Source: Fusobacteriaceae bacterium (GTDB taxonomy: Bacteria; Fusobacteriota; Fusobacteriia; Fusobacteriales; Fusobacteriaceae). From it: a stretch of 64,000 nt of DNA. The stretch lies in the NCBI GenBank assembly GCA_900764925.1, contig CAAFPW010000041.1, positions 1-64,000 of the forward strand, read 5' to 3'. A model generated the notes under the pieces. It saw nothing but the letters and a program-made list of their open reading frames with translations. It ran no database searches and was not told the origin of the DNA. Within the stretch, counting starts at the first letter, position 1, and the number at the start of each line of letters is the position of its first letter. Positions 26,900 to 34,355 of the stretch are shown one piece after another. A program made the position numbers and the translations under genes.

Positions 26900-28999
26900 T
26901 TATTGATTTTTCATTATACTATAATACTCAGATACTAAATCAATGTTCTCTTTAGTACTATTGAAAATCTCATTAAACTTCGCTTCATTTTCTAAAAATA
27001 TTTTTGTAATATTAGGATCAAAACTTACTCCCATCTCTAATTTTATAATCTCTATCGCCTCTTCGTGAGAAAGTCCTTTTTTATAAATCTTATCCTCTCT
27101 CATACTATCATAAGCATCAATTATCCCTAATATTCTTCCTTCCAATGGAATACTCTCCTCTTTTAATCCCAATGGATACCCTTTTCCGCACCATTTTTCA
27201 TGGTGATATCTTATTACATTTTTTTCTATATCTCCTATTCCTAACTTACAAGCTAATTCATATCCAAATTCTGGATGCTTTTTCATTATTTCAAACTCTT
27301 CTGGTGTAAGTTTTCCTTTCTTATTTAAGATATCTCCAGGAACTATTACCTTTCCAATATCATGAAGAATAGCTCCTTTTTTTAATTTCAGAGTAAACTC
27401 TTTAGATAAGTTTAGTTTTTCAGCTAAAAACTCTGCATGTAGTGCCACTCTCTTAGCATGTACTCCAGATTCTGTCTGTTTTAATTGATTTACTTTAGCC
27501 ATTGTTTCCAGTAAAGTATTTCCTAATTTTTCAGCTTTTCTTTTATTGTATATTGCTCTTCTTAAAAGATAGCTTAAAATTCCAATTAAAACTATCATAG
27601 GAATAGTTATCTCAGCTAATAGTTTATAATCTCTCTTAAATACAATTTGAGTATTTTTATTAGCTCCCACTGTTATCTCTTCAATAGAATAGCTATTAAA
27701 AATAGTATCTAGTACACTTTTTAAATCCTCTTCGCTCTCTTTTACTCCCATAGAAATACCAAAGTTTTCGCTAAAATTTCCTATTATCTTTACTTTGTTA
27801 TCTATAAAGTTATTTAAAATTGTACTTGTTAATGGGTTACTATAATCAATTAAGTAATCTCCCTCATCTTTCAGTAATTTTTCTATTCCCTCTTTTACAG
27901 TTTCAACATCTACTATTGTTACTCCATAGGTTTTATCCTCTATCAATTTTCTAAAAGAACGACTTCTTACCATTATTATTTTAGAATTATCCAAATCTGA
28001 AAAATCAGATATTAAGAAAGAGTGTCCTTTTGAAGCAACAGCAATATCTGTTTTATAATAAGGTTTAGTGGCTACATATCTATTCTCTCTCTCTTTTTCA
28101 ACATAGATTCCTTTGATATCTCCATCACTTTCCACTACTTCAATTGGTATCTCCAATATTTTATTTATATCTTCTAAAATGTCAAAAATAAGCCCTCTAT
28201 AATTTTTCCCCTCTTTATAATAGAGAGGTAAGTAGTATTCATCTTTCATCAATTCCACTTTAATGCTTTTATAATTCTCTTTTACACTCTCATAACTTGG
28301 AGTATTTTTTAGTAGATACTTATAATACTCTATTCTATTTTTTTCAACTATTTCTCTTATCTCCTCAGTAGACATAGAAGCTATATATCTCTTCAAGTCT
28401 TCATATAACTCCACTCTATCTTTACTTACTCCTAATTTCTCTTTAAAAATAGTTGTACTTAAAACTCTAAATTTTTTCTCAATTGGATTTTTTTCACTCC
28501 AATCCTTCAAAACAATTACATCAACTCTATTATTTTTTAAAGCTAAAATAGCTTTATTTTCATCTTCATAACTAATTTTTTCAAATTGTAAATCTTTGTT
28601 TCTATTAGCTACTTCTTCAATTCCTTTTTCTCCTTTTACAAATCCAACATTCATAGCAAAAATATCATCTATCTTTTTCAAAGGACTATCTACATTTACT
28701 AGAACTGTAGCTCTATATGTAAATGGTGTATTTATTATATTGTATAAACTATTATCATCAGCTTTTTCTCCAATAGTTATATCCTCTTTACCATCAGATA
28801 TTTTATATTGTAATTCTATATTTTTTTCCTTTACATACCCATTTAAAATATCTACATATACCCCATTATATTCAGATGTTTCTAAGTTTTTATATAGGTA
28901 CATATCTGTAAACTCTAAGGGATATCCTACTTTTATTGTCTCTTTCCCAAATAGTAATGTTGTCATAACTATACAGTAAAATAATAATTTTTTTGTCAC
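26900..28999 (-). CDS. HD-GYP phosphodiesterase with two periplasmic solute-binding domains
   Basis: This protein of about 699 residues starts at GTG 28999, after AAGGAGG. It has a signal peptide or anchor, two tandem family 3 solute-binding domains (about 25-225 and 240-480), one membrane helix (about 490-510, ITIPMIVLIGILSYLL), and an HD-GYP domain (LHDIGKVIVPGDILNKKGKLT, then HHEKWCGKGYP). HD-GYP domains hydrolyse c-di-GMP, so ligand binding outside the membrane would tune c-di-GMP inside. It is the second gene of the riboswitch-led pilus operon and could form a feedback loop. Confidence 0.88.
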   Translation of the reverse strand: MTKKLLFYCIVMTTLLFGKETIKVGYPLEFTDMYLYKNLETSEYNGVYVDILNGYVKEKNIELQYKISDGKEDITIGEKADDNSLYNIINTPFTYRATVLVNVDSPLKKIDDIFAMNVGFVKGEKGIEEVANRNKDLQFEKISYEDENKAILALKNNRVDVIVLKDWSEKNPIEKKFRVLSTTIFKEKLGVSKDRVELYEDLKRYIASMSTEEIREIVEKNRIEYYKYLLKNTPSYESVKENYKSIKVELMKDEYYLPLYYKEGKNYRGLIFDILEDINKILEIPIEVVESDGDIKGIYVEKERENRYVATKPYYKTDIAVASKGHSFLISDFSDLDNSKIIMVRSRSFRKLIEDKTYGVTIVDVETVKEGIEKLLKDEGDYLIDYSNPLTSTILNNFIDNKVKIIGNFSENFGISMGVKESEEDLKSVLDTIFNSYSIEEITVGANKNTQIVFKRDYKLLAEITIPMIVLIGILSYLLRRAIYNKRKAEKLGNTLLETMAKVNQLKQTESGVHAKRVALHAEFLAEKLNLSKEFTLKLKKGAILHDIGKVIVPGDILNKKGKLTPEEFEIMKKHPEFGYELACKLGIGDIEKNVIRYHHEKWCGKGYPLGLKEESIPLEGRILGIIDAYDSMREDKIYKKGLSHEEAIEIIKLEMGVSFDPNITKIFLENEAKFNEIFNSTKENIDLVSEYYSIMKNQ

Positions 29000-29012
29000 T
29001 TTTCCTCCTTTT

Positions 29013-29522
29013 TTACAATTCATCTCTATACTCTACTCTCACTAAAAAAGTTCCCTTATACTCTCCACTAGCTGTATCTGGAACTCTATCTATCTCTCCT
29101 GAAAAAACAATTTTTCCCCCTGTATTTTCTACTAAAACATTATAGTTATTTCCACCAATCACTCTTGTTCCATTTCCAAAATTAGAACTAATAGTCGCTA
29201 CCATAAACTCTTCTGAATTTATTTTTTTCATAATTACAGGTAATGAATTTTTTATATCTTGATAGTTTCCAGCTTCTTTATCTTTCCAAGTTACATACAT
29301 CTTTCCAGGGGTCTCAATAGTAATAAACCCATTTCGAATACCTGCGGTTTTAGCTCCTCTTCCAGCTGGAATATCTCCAAAATCTATATCTTTAGTTTCT
29401 CCTATTTTTACAGGTCTTACCACATTACCAGTGATTTTTACTTCTACATCTTTTCCATACTCTTTAGAAAAAATACTCATTCCAACTAACAGAAAAATTA
29501 TTAAAATCTTTATTTTTCTCAC
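29013..29522 (-). CDS. Pilin-like secreted subunit, first gene of the pilus operon
   Basis: This protein of about 169 residues has a signal peptide (KILIIFLLVGMSIFS), a pilin motif IDFGDIPAG near residue 50, and the C-terminal strand GTFLVRVEYRDEL shared with the two other pilins here. The start is uncertain: GTG 29522 is crowded against AAGGA, while ATA 29513 lies 5 bases after AGGTGA, which matches the 16S tail better. A c-di-GMP riboswitch and terminator lie immediately upstream. Confidence 0.72.
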   Translation of the reverse strand: MRKIKILIIFLLVGMSIFSKEYGKDVEVKITGNVVRPVKIGETKDIDFGDIPAGRGAKTAGIRNGFITIETPGKMYVTWKDKEAGNYQDIKNSLPVIMKKINSEEFMVATISSNFGNGTRVIGGNNYNVLVENTGGKIVFSGEIDRVPDTASGEYKGTFLVRVEYRDEL

Positions 29523-29533
29523 CTTCCTTATCG

Positions 29534-29576
29534 AAAAAAAGTTGCAACCTTTATGATATCTCACTTTGGTTGCAAC
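29534..29576 (-). terminator. Riboswitch-linked intrinsic terminator
   Basis: On the minus strand GTTGCAACC (29576-29568) pairs perfectly with GGTTGCAAC (29549-29541), followed by seven T. The left arm overlaps the 3' side of the aptamer closing stem, so aptamer folding and terminator folding compete. Confidence 0.85.
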
Positions 29577-29634
29577 TGGCTGCCATTTTACAGGCCCTAT
29601 AGCTTTGCGTCATAGCGTTTCCACTATTTTGCTA
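29570..29634 (-). ncRNA. Cyclic-di-GMP-I riboswitch (GEMM) before the pilus operon
   Basis: The minus strand shows GCAAA, a hairpin ATAGTG-GAAA-CGCTAT with the docking tetraloop, GACGCAAAGC, GGGCCTG, and TGGCAGCC followed by GTTGC. It begins directly after the stop codon of the receiver-HD-GYP gene, so it sits inside that transcript rather than behind a visible promoter of its own. It closely resembles the aptamer at 19679-19748. Confidence 0.93.
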
Positions 29635-30708
29635 TTATAAATCTTTTTCTATTTCTAAAAAAGCTTTTATTAAATCAGGATTAAATGTTCCACATTTTCC
29701 TGTTGTTATCATATTGATTGATTCCTCTTTGGTAAAAGCTTTTTTATAACACCTAGAGCTAGTAAGAGCATCGTAAACATCTGCTAAAGCCACAACTTGA
29801 GACCATATACTTATCTCTTCTCCTTTTAAGCCATCTGGATATCCTCTTCCATCCCAACGCTCATGATGATGTCTACAAATGTCATAAGCATATTTGAATA
29901 GAGCTTCATTCCCAGCTTTAGGAATTTTCCCTATCAACTCTGCTCCTTGTAATGTGTGTGTTTTCATTATTTCAAACTCTTCAGGAGTCAATCTTCCTGG
30001 TTTATTTAAAATAACATCTGGAATAACTATTTTTCCTATATCATGAAGAGTTGAAGCATTAGAAATTGTATCCATCTCCTCTTCTGTAAAATCTTTACAA
30101 CTCTCATATCCTAAATCTTTTAACTTTGAAAGTAACTTATAAGTTAGGTTTCTAATATTTTGTACATGCTGCCCTGTTTCTTCACTTCTAAACTCGATAG
30201 CTAAAATCAAAGTTTCTAGAACTGAACTGTTTATCTTCTTTAATTCATCTATCTTTTTTGAGATAATTTGAGATTGATACTCAATTGTCTCTTTTAAATC
30301 TTTTTTAGTTTTATATAACTCAATAAGATTTTCTACTCTTCTCTCTAAAAAATATGGAACAAAAGGTTTTTCAATGATATCTTTAACTCCTAAGTCATAT
30401 CCCTCATACATAACCTCTTCTGAGTTATCTGCAGTAATCAAAAAAACAGGAATATCATCTCCTAATCTTTCTTCTCTCATTATTCTAAGCATCTCTAACC
30501 CACTCATTCCTGGCATAACTCTATCCAATAGAATGGCTACAATCTCATCCTCATGTTCCTTTAAATACTCTAATCCAGACTTTCCATTATTCAAACTTTT
30601 AACTGTGTACTTTTTATTAAATATATTTTCTATAAGAGCTCTACTTAATTCAGAATCATCAATTACTAAAATTGTTTTATCTGTCTCTTTAGAAAGATCT
30701 ACCTTCAT
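29635..30708 (-). CDS. Response regulator with HD-GYP output
   Basis: This 357-residue cytoplasmic protein has a receiver domain (residues 12-130; acidic pair DD in VIDDSEL, phospho-Asp in LLDRVMPG, Lys in EKPF) and an HD-GYP domain (LHDIGKIVIPDVILNKPGRLT, then HHHERWDGRGYPDGLKGEEI) with all metal and GYP residues present. It should lower c-di-GMP when phosphorylated. No sensor kinase is adjacent. AGGAGG precedes the ATG, and the c-di-GMP riboswitch starts at its stop codon. Confidence 0.92.
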   Translation of the reverse strand: MKVDLSKETDKTILVIDDSELSRALIENIFNKKYTVKSLNNGKSGLEYLKEHEDEIVAILLDRVMPGMSGLEMLRIMREERLGDDIPVFLITADNSEEVMYEGYDLGVKDIIEKPFVPYFLERRVENLIELYKTKKDLKETIEYQSQIISKKIDELKKINSSVLETLILAIEFRSEETGQHVQNIRNLTYKLLSKLKDLGYESCKDFTEEEMDTISNASTLHDIGKIVIPDVILNKPGRLTPEEFEIMKTHTLQGAELIGKIPKAGNEALFKYAYDICRHHHERWDGRGYPDGLKGEEISIWSQVVALADVYDALTSSRCYKKAFTKEESINMITTGKCGTFNPDLIKAFLEIEKDL

Positions 30709-30808
30709 TATATCCTCCTAAATTTTTAAATCTAAATACTATCTTTCAAGTATCTATCTATTATTATATATTAATTTTACTAAAGATTCAATAATTTTAC
30801 TATATCGA

Positions 30809-32887
30809 CTATAAAATATGAAAACTGTTTTTCCCATTCTTTTTAATCTTATAGAGAGCATTATCAGCTTTTAGATATAAATTCTCAAAACTAAAATCAT
30901 TTTCCTCTATACAAACTGCTCCAATAGAAGCTGTTATCTTGATTTTTCTTTCTCTCACTCCGTATTCTATTTCTAAGTTTTTAAGTAGTTTTTTTAACTT
31001 TTGAGTAAGAGAGTATTTATCCTTTATATTAGTCATAAATACAACAAATTCATCTCCACCCAGTCTTCCGACTATATCACTTATTCTAAAATTATTTTTT
31101 AGTATTCTAGCTATCTTCTGTAAGATTTCATCTCCTACTTTATGACCAAAAGTATCGTTTAACTTTTTAAAATTATCTAAATCTAAGAGTAGAAAAGCTG
31201 ATTTTTCATCTCTTGTTTTTTGAGAGATATATTCCTTAATCTTTAATTCACAACCTTTTCTATTGTAAATATTTGTAAGATAATCTGTTATAGATTCTTT
31301 TTCAGCTTTTTCTAACTTATCACTCTGCTCCTTTAATGAAAGATAGGTATTAGTAATATCCCTTCTCTGTACTAAAATAATTTGATTTTCCCTATCATAA
31401 TATTGAAAAACTACATATTTTCTTCTATAATTCCCATTATCATCTATAATTGCAGTTGTAAAATCAAGTCTCTCTTTTTTCTCTAAAGCTTCTTCTATAT
31501 AATCAGTTTTAAAAATATTTCTCATTCTAATTCTATCTTCTGGAATAACATATCTATCAATATAAAGCTGCATCTTTTCTATATAATTATTTCCTTCACG
31601 ATCAAGAATAGTATTATCCTTATCTTCACCTGATATTTTTATATATCTATTATTTTTTAAATCTACATATAATAAATAATCACAGTTATTATAAACAAAT
31701 TTTTCAATAATATTTTGAGATAGGTGATTTTCATTTATATTTTTCATCAAGACAAAAATTCTATTAGAAGTTCCAGAAAGAGATAGGTTAGAAATTCTTA
31801 TCCATTTATACTCCTCATACTTCTCTTTCATTTTGATTTCGATACTTTTATCCAACTTTTCTTTAGCTAAAAGCTTTAAATTATCCACTGAGAAGAAAGA
31901 TTCCAATTCATTGATATCTTTAGATTGAACATGATCAGCAATTAACCTCTTTCTTAACTCTAATAATGTCATCTCAATCTTTTCATTCGTTTCAAGCTCT
32001 TTTGAATACTTTAATATCTTTACTTTTTCATTTTCTAAATCTATATCCAAAATAGCTGAATCAGCATCAACTAAAGCACTTACAATATCCTCTTTCTCTC
32101 TTGTAACCTCTTCTAATTTCTTCTCATCCTCTATGTCATATAGATAGACAACCAATTTTTTTCTACTAGCAAATGTTGTAACCAAAGCTTTCAACCGAAC
32201 CCAACTATACTTATTATTAGTATTTTTTATTCTTATATCAATTTTTTCACTTTGGCTATTCTCTTCTAATTTATTTAATCTCTCTTTATTGAAGAGTGAA
32301 TTAAATATCTCTCTATCTTCTGGATAAACATGGGTATCCTTTTCATCAAAAACAAAACTATTTTCATTTATAAAGGCATATTTATTTTTTCTGCTAAAAA
32401 TTGTTACTATTTTATATGTTTCTAAATCTATCTCAAAACACTCATCATATAGTTCATAGAAAAAAGTTGAATATTTTAATAGTTTAAAATAATCTTTTAC
32501 TTCATAATTTTCATCATTTTTTATGTCAATATTGACTATCTTATCTATATTTTGATGATATCCTTTTAATCTTATTCCCTCATTAAAAGAATCATCTTTT
32601 TTTCCACAACACCTTACAAAAGTAGTTTGATTTTGATTATTTATCCATATATACTCTACTTCTACCTGCTTTCCAGAAAGTATTCTTTCTATTGCATTAT
32701 TGACATACCCTATATACTCTTCCTTTATTCCACTATACCATTTAAGATATAAATCCTCTGGTAATATTTCATAATTAACCCCAAGCAAGTCTAAAAAAAC
32801 TTTATCCCCATACATTTTTGGAATATTATCTTTATCGATTTCTATGCTCCATAGTCCTACCTGCATATCACTAAAAATATTTTCCAT
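30809..32887 (-). CDS. Multi-PAS GGDEF diguanylate cyclase with I-site
   Basis: This 692-residue protein has no membrane segment and several PAS-like repeats (about 1-110, 130-260, 265-370, 390-520) before a GGDEF domain (about 535-692). The active-site loop reads GRLGGDEFVVF, and an RISD inhibitory site lies five residues upstream, so product inhibition is expected. It should make c-di-GMP. ATG 32887 follows AAGGAG; a TTG one codon earlier is also possible. Confidence 0.9.
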   Translation of the reverse strand: MENIFSDMQVGLWSIEIDKDNIPKMYGDKVFLDLLGVNYEILPEDLYLKWYSGIKEEYIGYVNNAIERILSGKQVEVEYIWINNQNQTTFVRCCGKKDDSFNEGIRLKGYHQNIDKIVNIDIKNDENYEVKDYFKLLKYSTFFYELYDECFEIDLETYKIVTIFSRKNKYAFINENSFVFDEKDTHVYPEDREIFNSLFNKERLNKLEENSQSEKIDIRIKNTNNKYSWVRLKALVTTFASRKKLVVYLYDIEDEKKLEEVTREKEDIVSALVDADSAILDIDLENEKVKILKYSKELETNEKIEMTLLELRKRLIADHVQSKDINELESFFSVDNLKLLAKEKLDKSIEIKMKEKYEEYKWIRISNLSLSGTSNRIFVLMKNINENHLSQNIIEKFVYNNCDYLLYVDLKNNRYIKISGEDKDNTILDREGNNYIEKMQLYIDRYVIPEDRIRMRNIFKTDYIEEALEKKERLDFTTAIIDDNGNYRRKYVVFQYYDRENQIILVQRRDITNTYLSLKEQSDKLEKAEKESITDYLTNIYNRKGCELKIKEYISQKTRDEKSAFLLLDLDNFKKLNDTFGHKVGDEILQKIARILKNNFRISDIVGRLGGDEFVVFMTNIKDKYSLTQKLKKLLKNLEIEYGVRERKIKITASIGAVCIEENDFSFENLYLKADNALYKIKKNGKNSFHIL

Positions 32888-32931
32888 CAATTCTCCTTAA
32901 GTTCTTAACTTAATTGTTCTATATATCTAAT

Positions 32932-34272
32932 CTATTTTTCTAAAGAACTATAATGTCTCTTCTTGTCTAAGTACATTCTCTTATCAGCTCTATCAATTAA
33001 GCTATCTATACTATTAATATGTTCCTTCTCACAAGTCCATATCTCCCCAAGTGCTATCTTACATCCGTCGTCTTTAGATAGAACATCTCTTAAATTTGAA
33101 ACTAACTCTATAAATTTATCTTCTTGAATATCCTTACAAAATACAAGAAATTCATCTCCACCGATTCTATAAATATCAAACTCCTTAAAAATACTTTTTA
33201 TCATTTTATACGCAGTCTGAAGTAATTCATCCCCCTTTATATGTCCAAAAGTATCATTTATTTTTTTTAGTCCTGTCACATCTCCATAAACTATTCCTAA
33301 AGAAATTATCTCTCCTATTTCAGCTAAAAATTTATTAAAAGCATTTCTATTTTTAGCTCCAGTAAGTTTATCATAATAGCTTAAAAAGTGAAGTTCTTTT
33401 ATCAGATCACGCCTTTTTAATGTAGATACAACAAAATGACTTAAAATACTTAAAATTTTTGATACATGTTTAAACCTATCTTTAGGTGGATTATCTATTC
33501 CAAAAAATCCAATAATCTCATTTTCATATATCAATGGACTTACAACTAAAGAGTGAATATTCTGTGGAAATAGTATATTATATAAGTTTGTATATTTTTC
33601 CTTAATATCCTCTAAATTTTCTATTATTATATTTTCATTTACCCAAAACATCTCATACCAAGAGAGAGCATTTTCTTTAGGAATATTTTGAAGATTATCT
33701 ATCTGATCTTTTATTCCTGGTTTACACCACTCATAAGTATTATTTATATAATCCTTATCCATAGCATTTTCAAATATATAAGCTCTCTCTCCTTGGAATG
33801 TCTCTCCTAAAAATTTTAAAGCATTGTTAATGGCTTCATCTACATCAGGAAATGTATGTATTTTTTTTAGAAATTCTTTTATTATTATCTCATTGTAAAG
33901 AGTTAGTTCTGGATTAGAAGTATCTAACTCCTTTTCTGTTCCGTCAATAGTCAATTCCATCTTATAAATTTTATTTTGATATTCCAATAGGGTATCTTTT
34001 AAGATATATTTATTTTTTAAAACAGGGTTATAATATTTCCATTCATAAAACTCCCCTATTTTTAATTGTGAATTTGGACAAAAACTACAAGGACTAGATA
34101 AATTTTGTAGAAGTTGATAACAAAGCTTTCCCTTTATCTCCTCCTCAGTTTTATATCCCAATTTCTCTCTTCCAAATTTATTTAAAAATATTACCTCATA
34201 TGTTTCTGTATCTATTACATAAACTATCTCTTTTAAATTTTCATATATTCTCCATGGTGGAACACAACTCAT
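32932..34272 (-). CDS. PAS-GAF-GGDEF diguanylate cyclase under poly-G phase control
   Basis: The frame encodes a PAS domain (residues 5-100, with an SPCSFCPN cysteine pair), a GAF domain (about 125-275) and GGDEF (YRIGGDEFLVF). The inhibitory RxxD is absent (KEFD instead). The best start, ATG 34334 with GGGAAGGATTGATT upstream, is out of frame by one base because a 13-G tract lies between it and this frame; 14 or 11 G would give a continuous protein. The internal ATG 34272 has no normal ribosome site, so expression is probably low here. It follows the acyltransferase gene by 21 bases. Confidence 0.85.
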   Translation of the reverse strand: MSCVPPWRIYENLKEIVYVIDTETYEVIFLNKFGREKLGYKTEEEIKGKLCYQLLQNLSSPCSFCPNSQLKIGEFYEWKYYNPVLKNKYILKDTLLEYQNKIYKMELTIDGTEKELDTSNPELTLYNEIIIKEFLKKIHTFPDVDEAINNALKFLGETFQGERAYIFENAMDKDYINNTYEWCKPGIKDQIDNLQNIPKENALSWYEMFWVNENIIIENLEDIKEKYTNLYNILFPQNIHSLVVSPLIYENEIIGFFGIDNPPKDRFKHVSKILSILSHFVVSTLKRRDLIKELHFLSYYDKLTGAKNRNAFNKFLAEIGEIISLGIVYGDVTGLKKINDTFGHIKGDELLQTAYKMIKSIFKEFDIYRIGGDEFLVFCKDIQEDKFIELVSNLRDVLSKDDGCKIALGEIWTCEKEHINSIDSLIDRADKRMYLDKKRHYSSLEK

Positions 34273-34280
34273 ATTAGTTG

Positions 34281-34293
34281 CCCCCCCCCCCCC
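34281..34293 (-). repeat. Thirteen-base poly-G tract (probable phase-variation switch)
   Basis: A run of 13 G on the coding strand lies between the ribosome-site-backed ATG 34334 and the GGDEF reading frame. The adjacent CCCGA-AAAA-TCGGG hairpin may add to slippage. In an AT-rich genome such a tract is a strong sign of slipped-strand switching. Confidence 0.85.
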
Positions 34294-34355
34294 GATTTTT
34301 CGGGACTTTCAATGGAAATTTTCATAGTTTTCATAATCAATCCTTCCCTTCTAGA

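Noticed and set aside
29634..29639. TATAAT before the second riboswitch as its promoter
   Set aside because: Transcription from it would begin inside the aptamer and remove the 5' side of its closing stem.
34281..34293. Poly-C/G run as a simple sequencing artefact
   Set aside because: Length error is possible, but the ribosome-site-backed ATG one base out of frame and the adjoining GGDEF frame make a real switch the better reading. The exact count remains uncertain.
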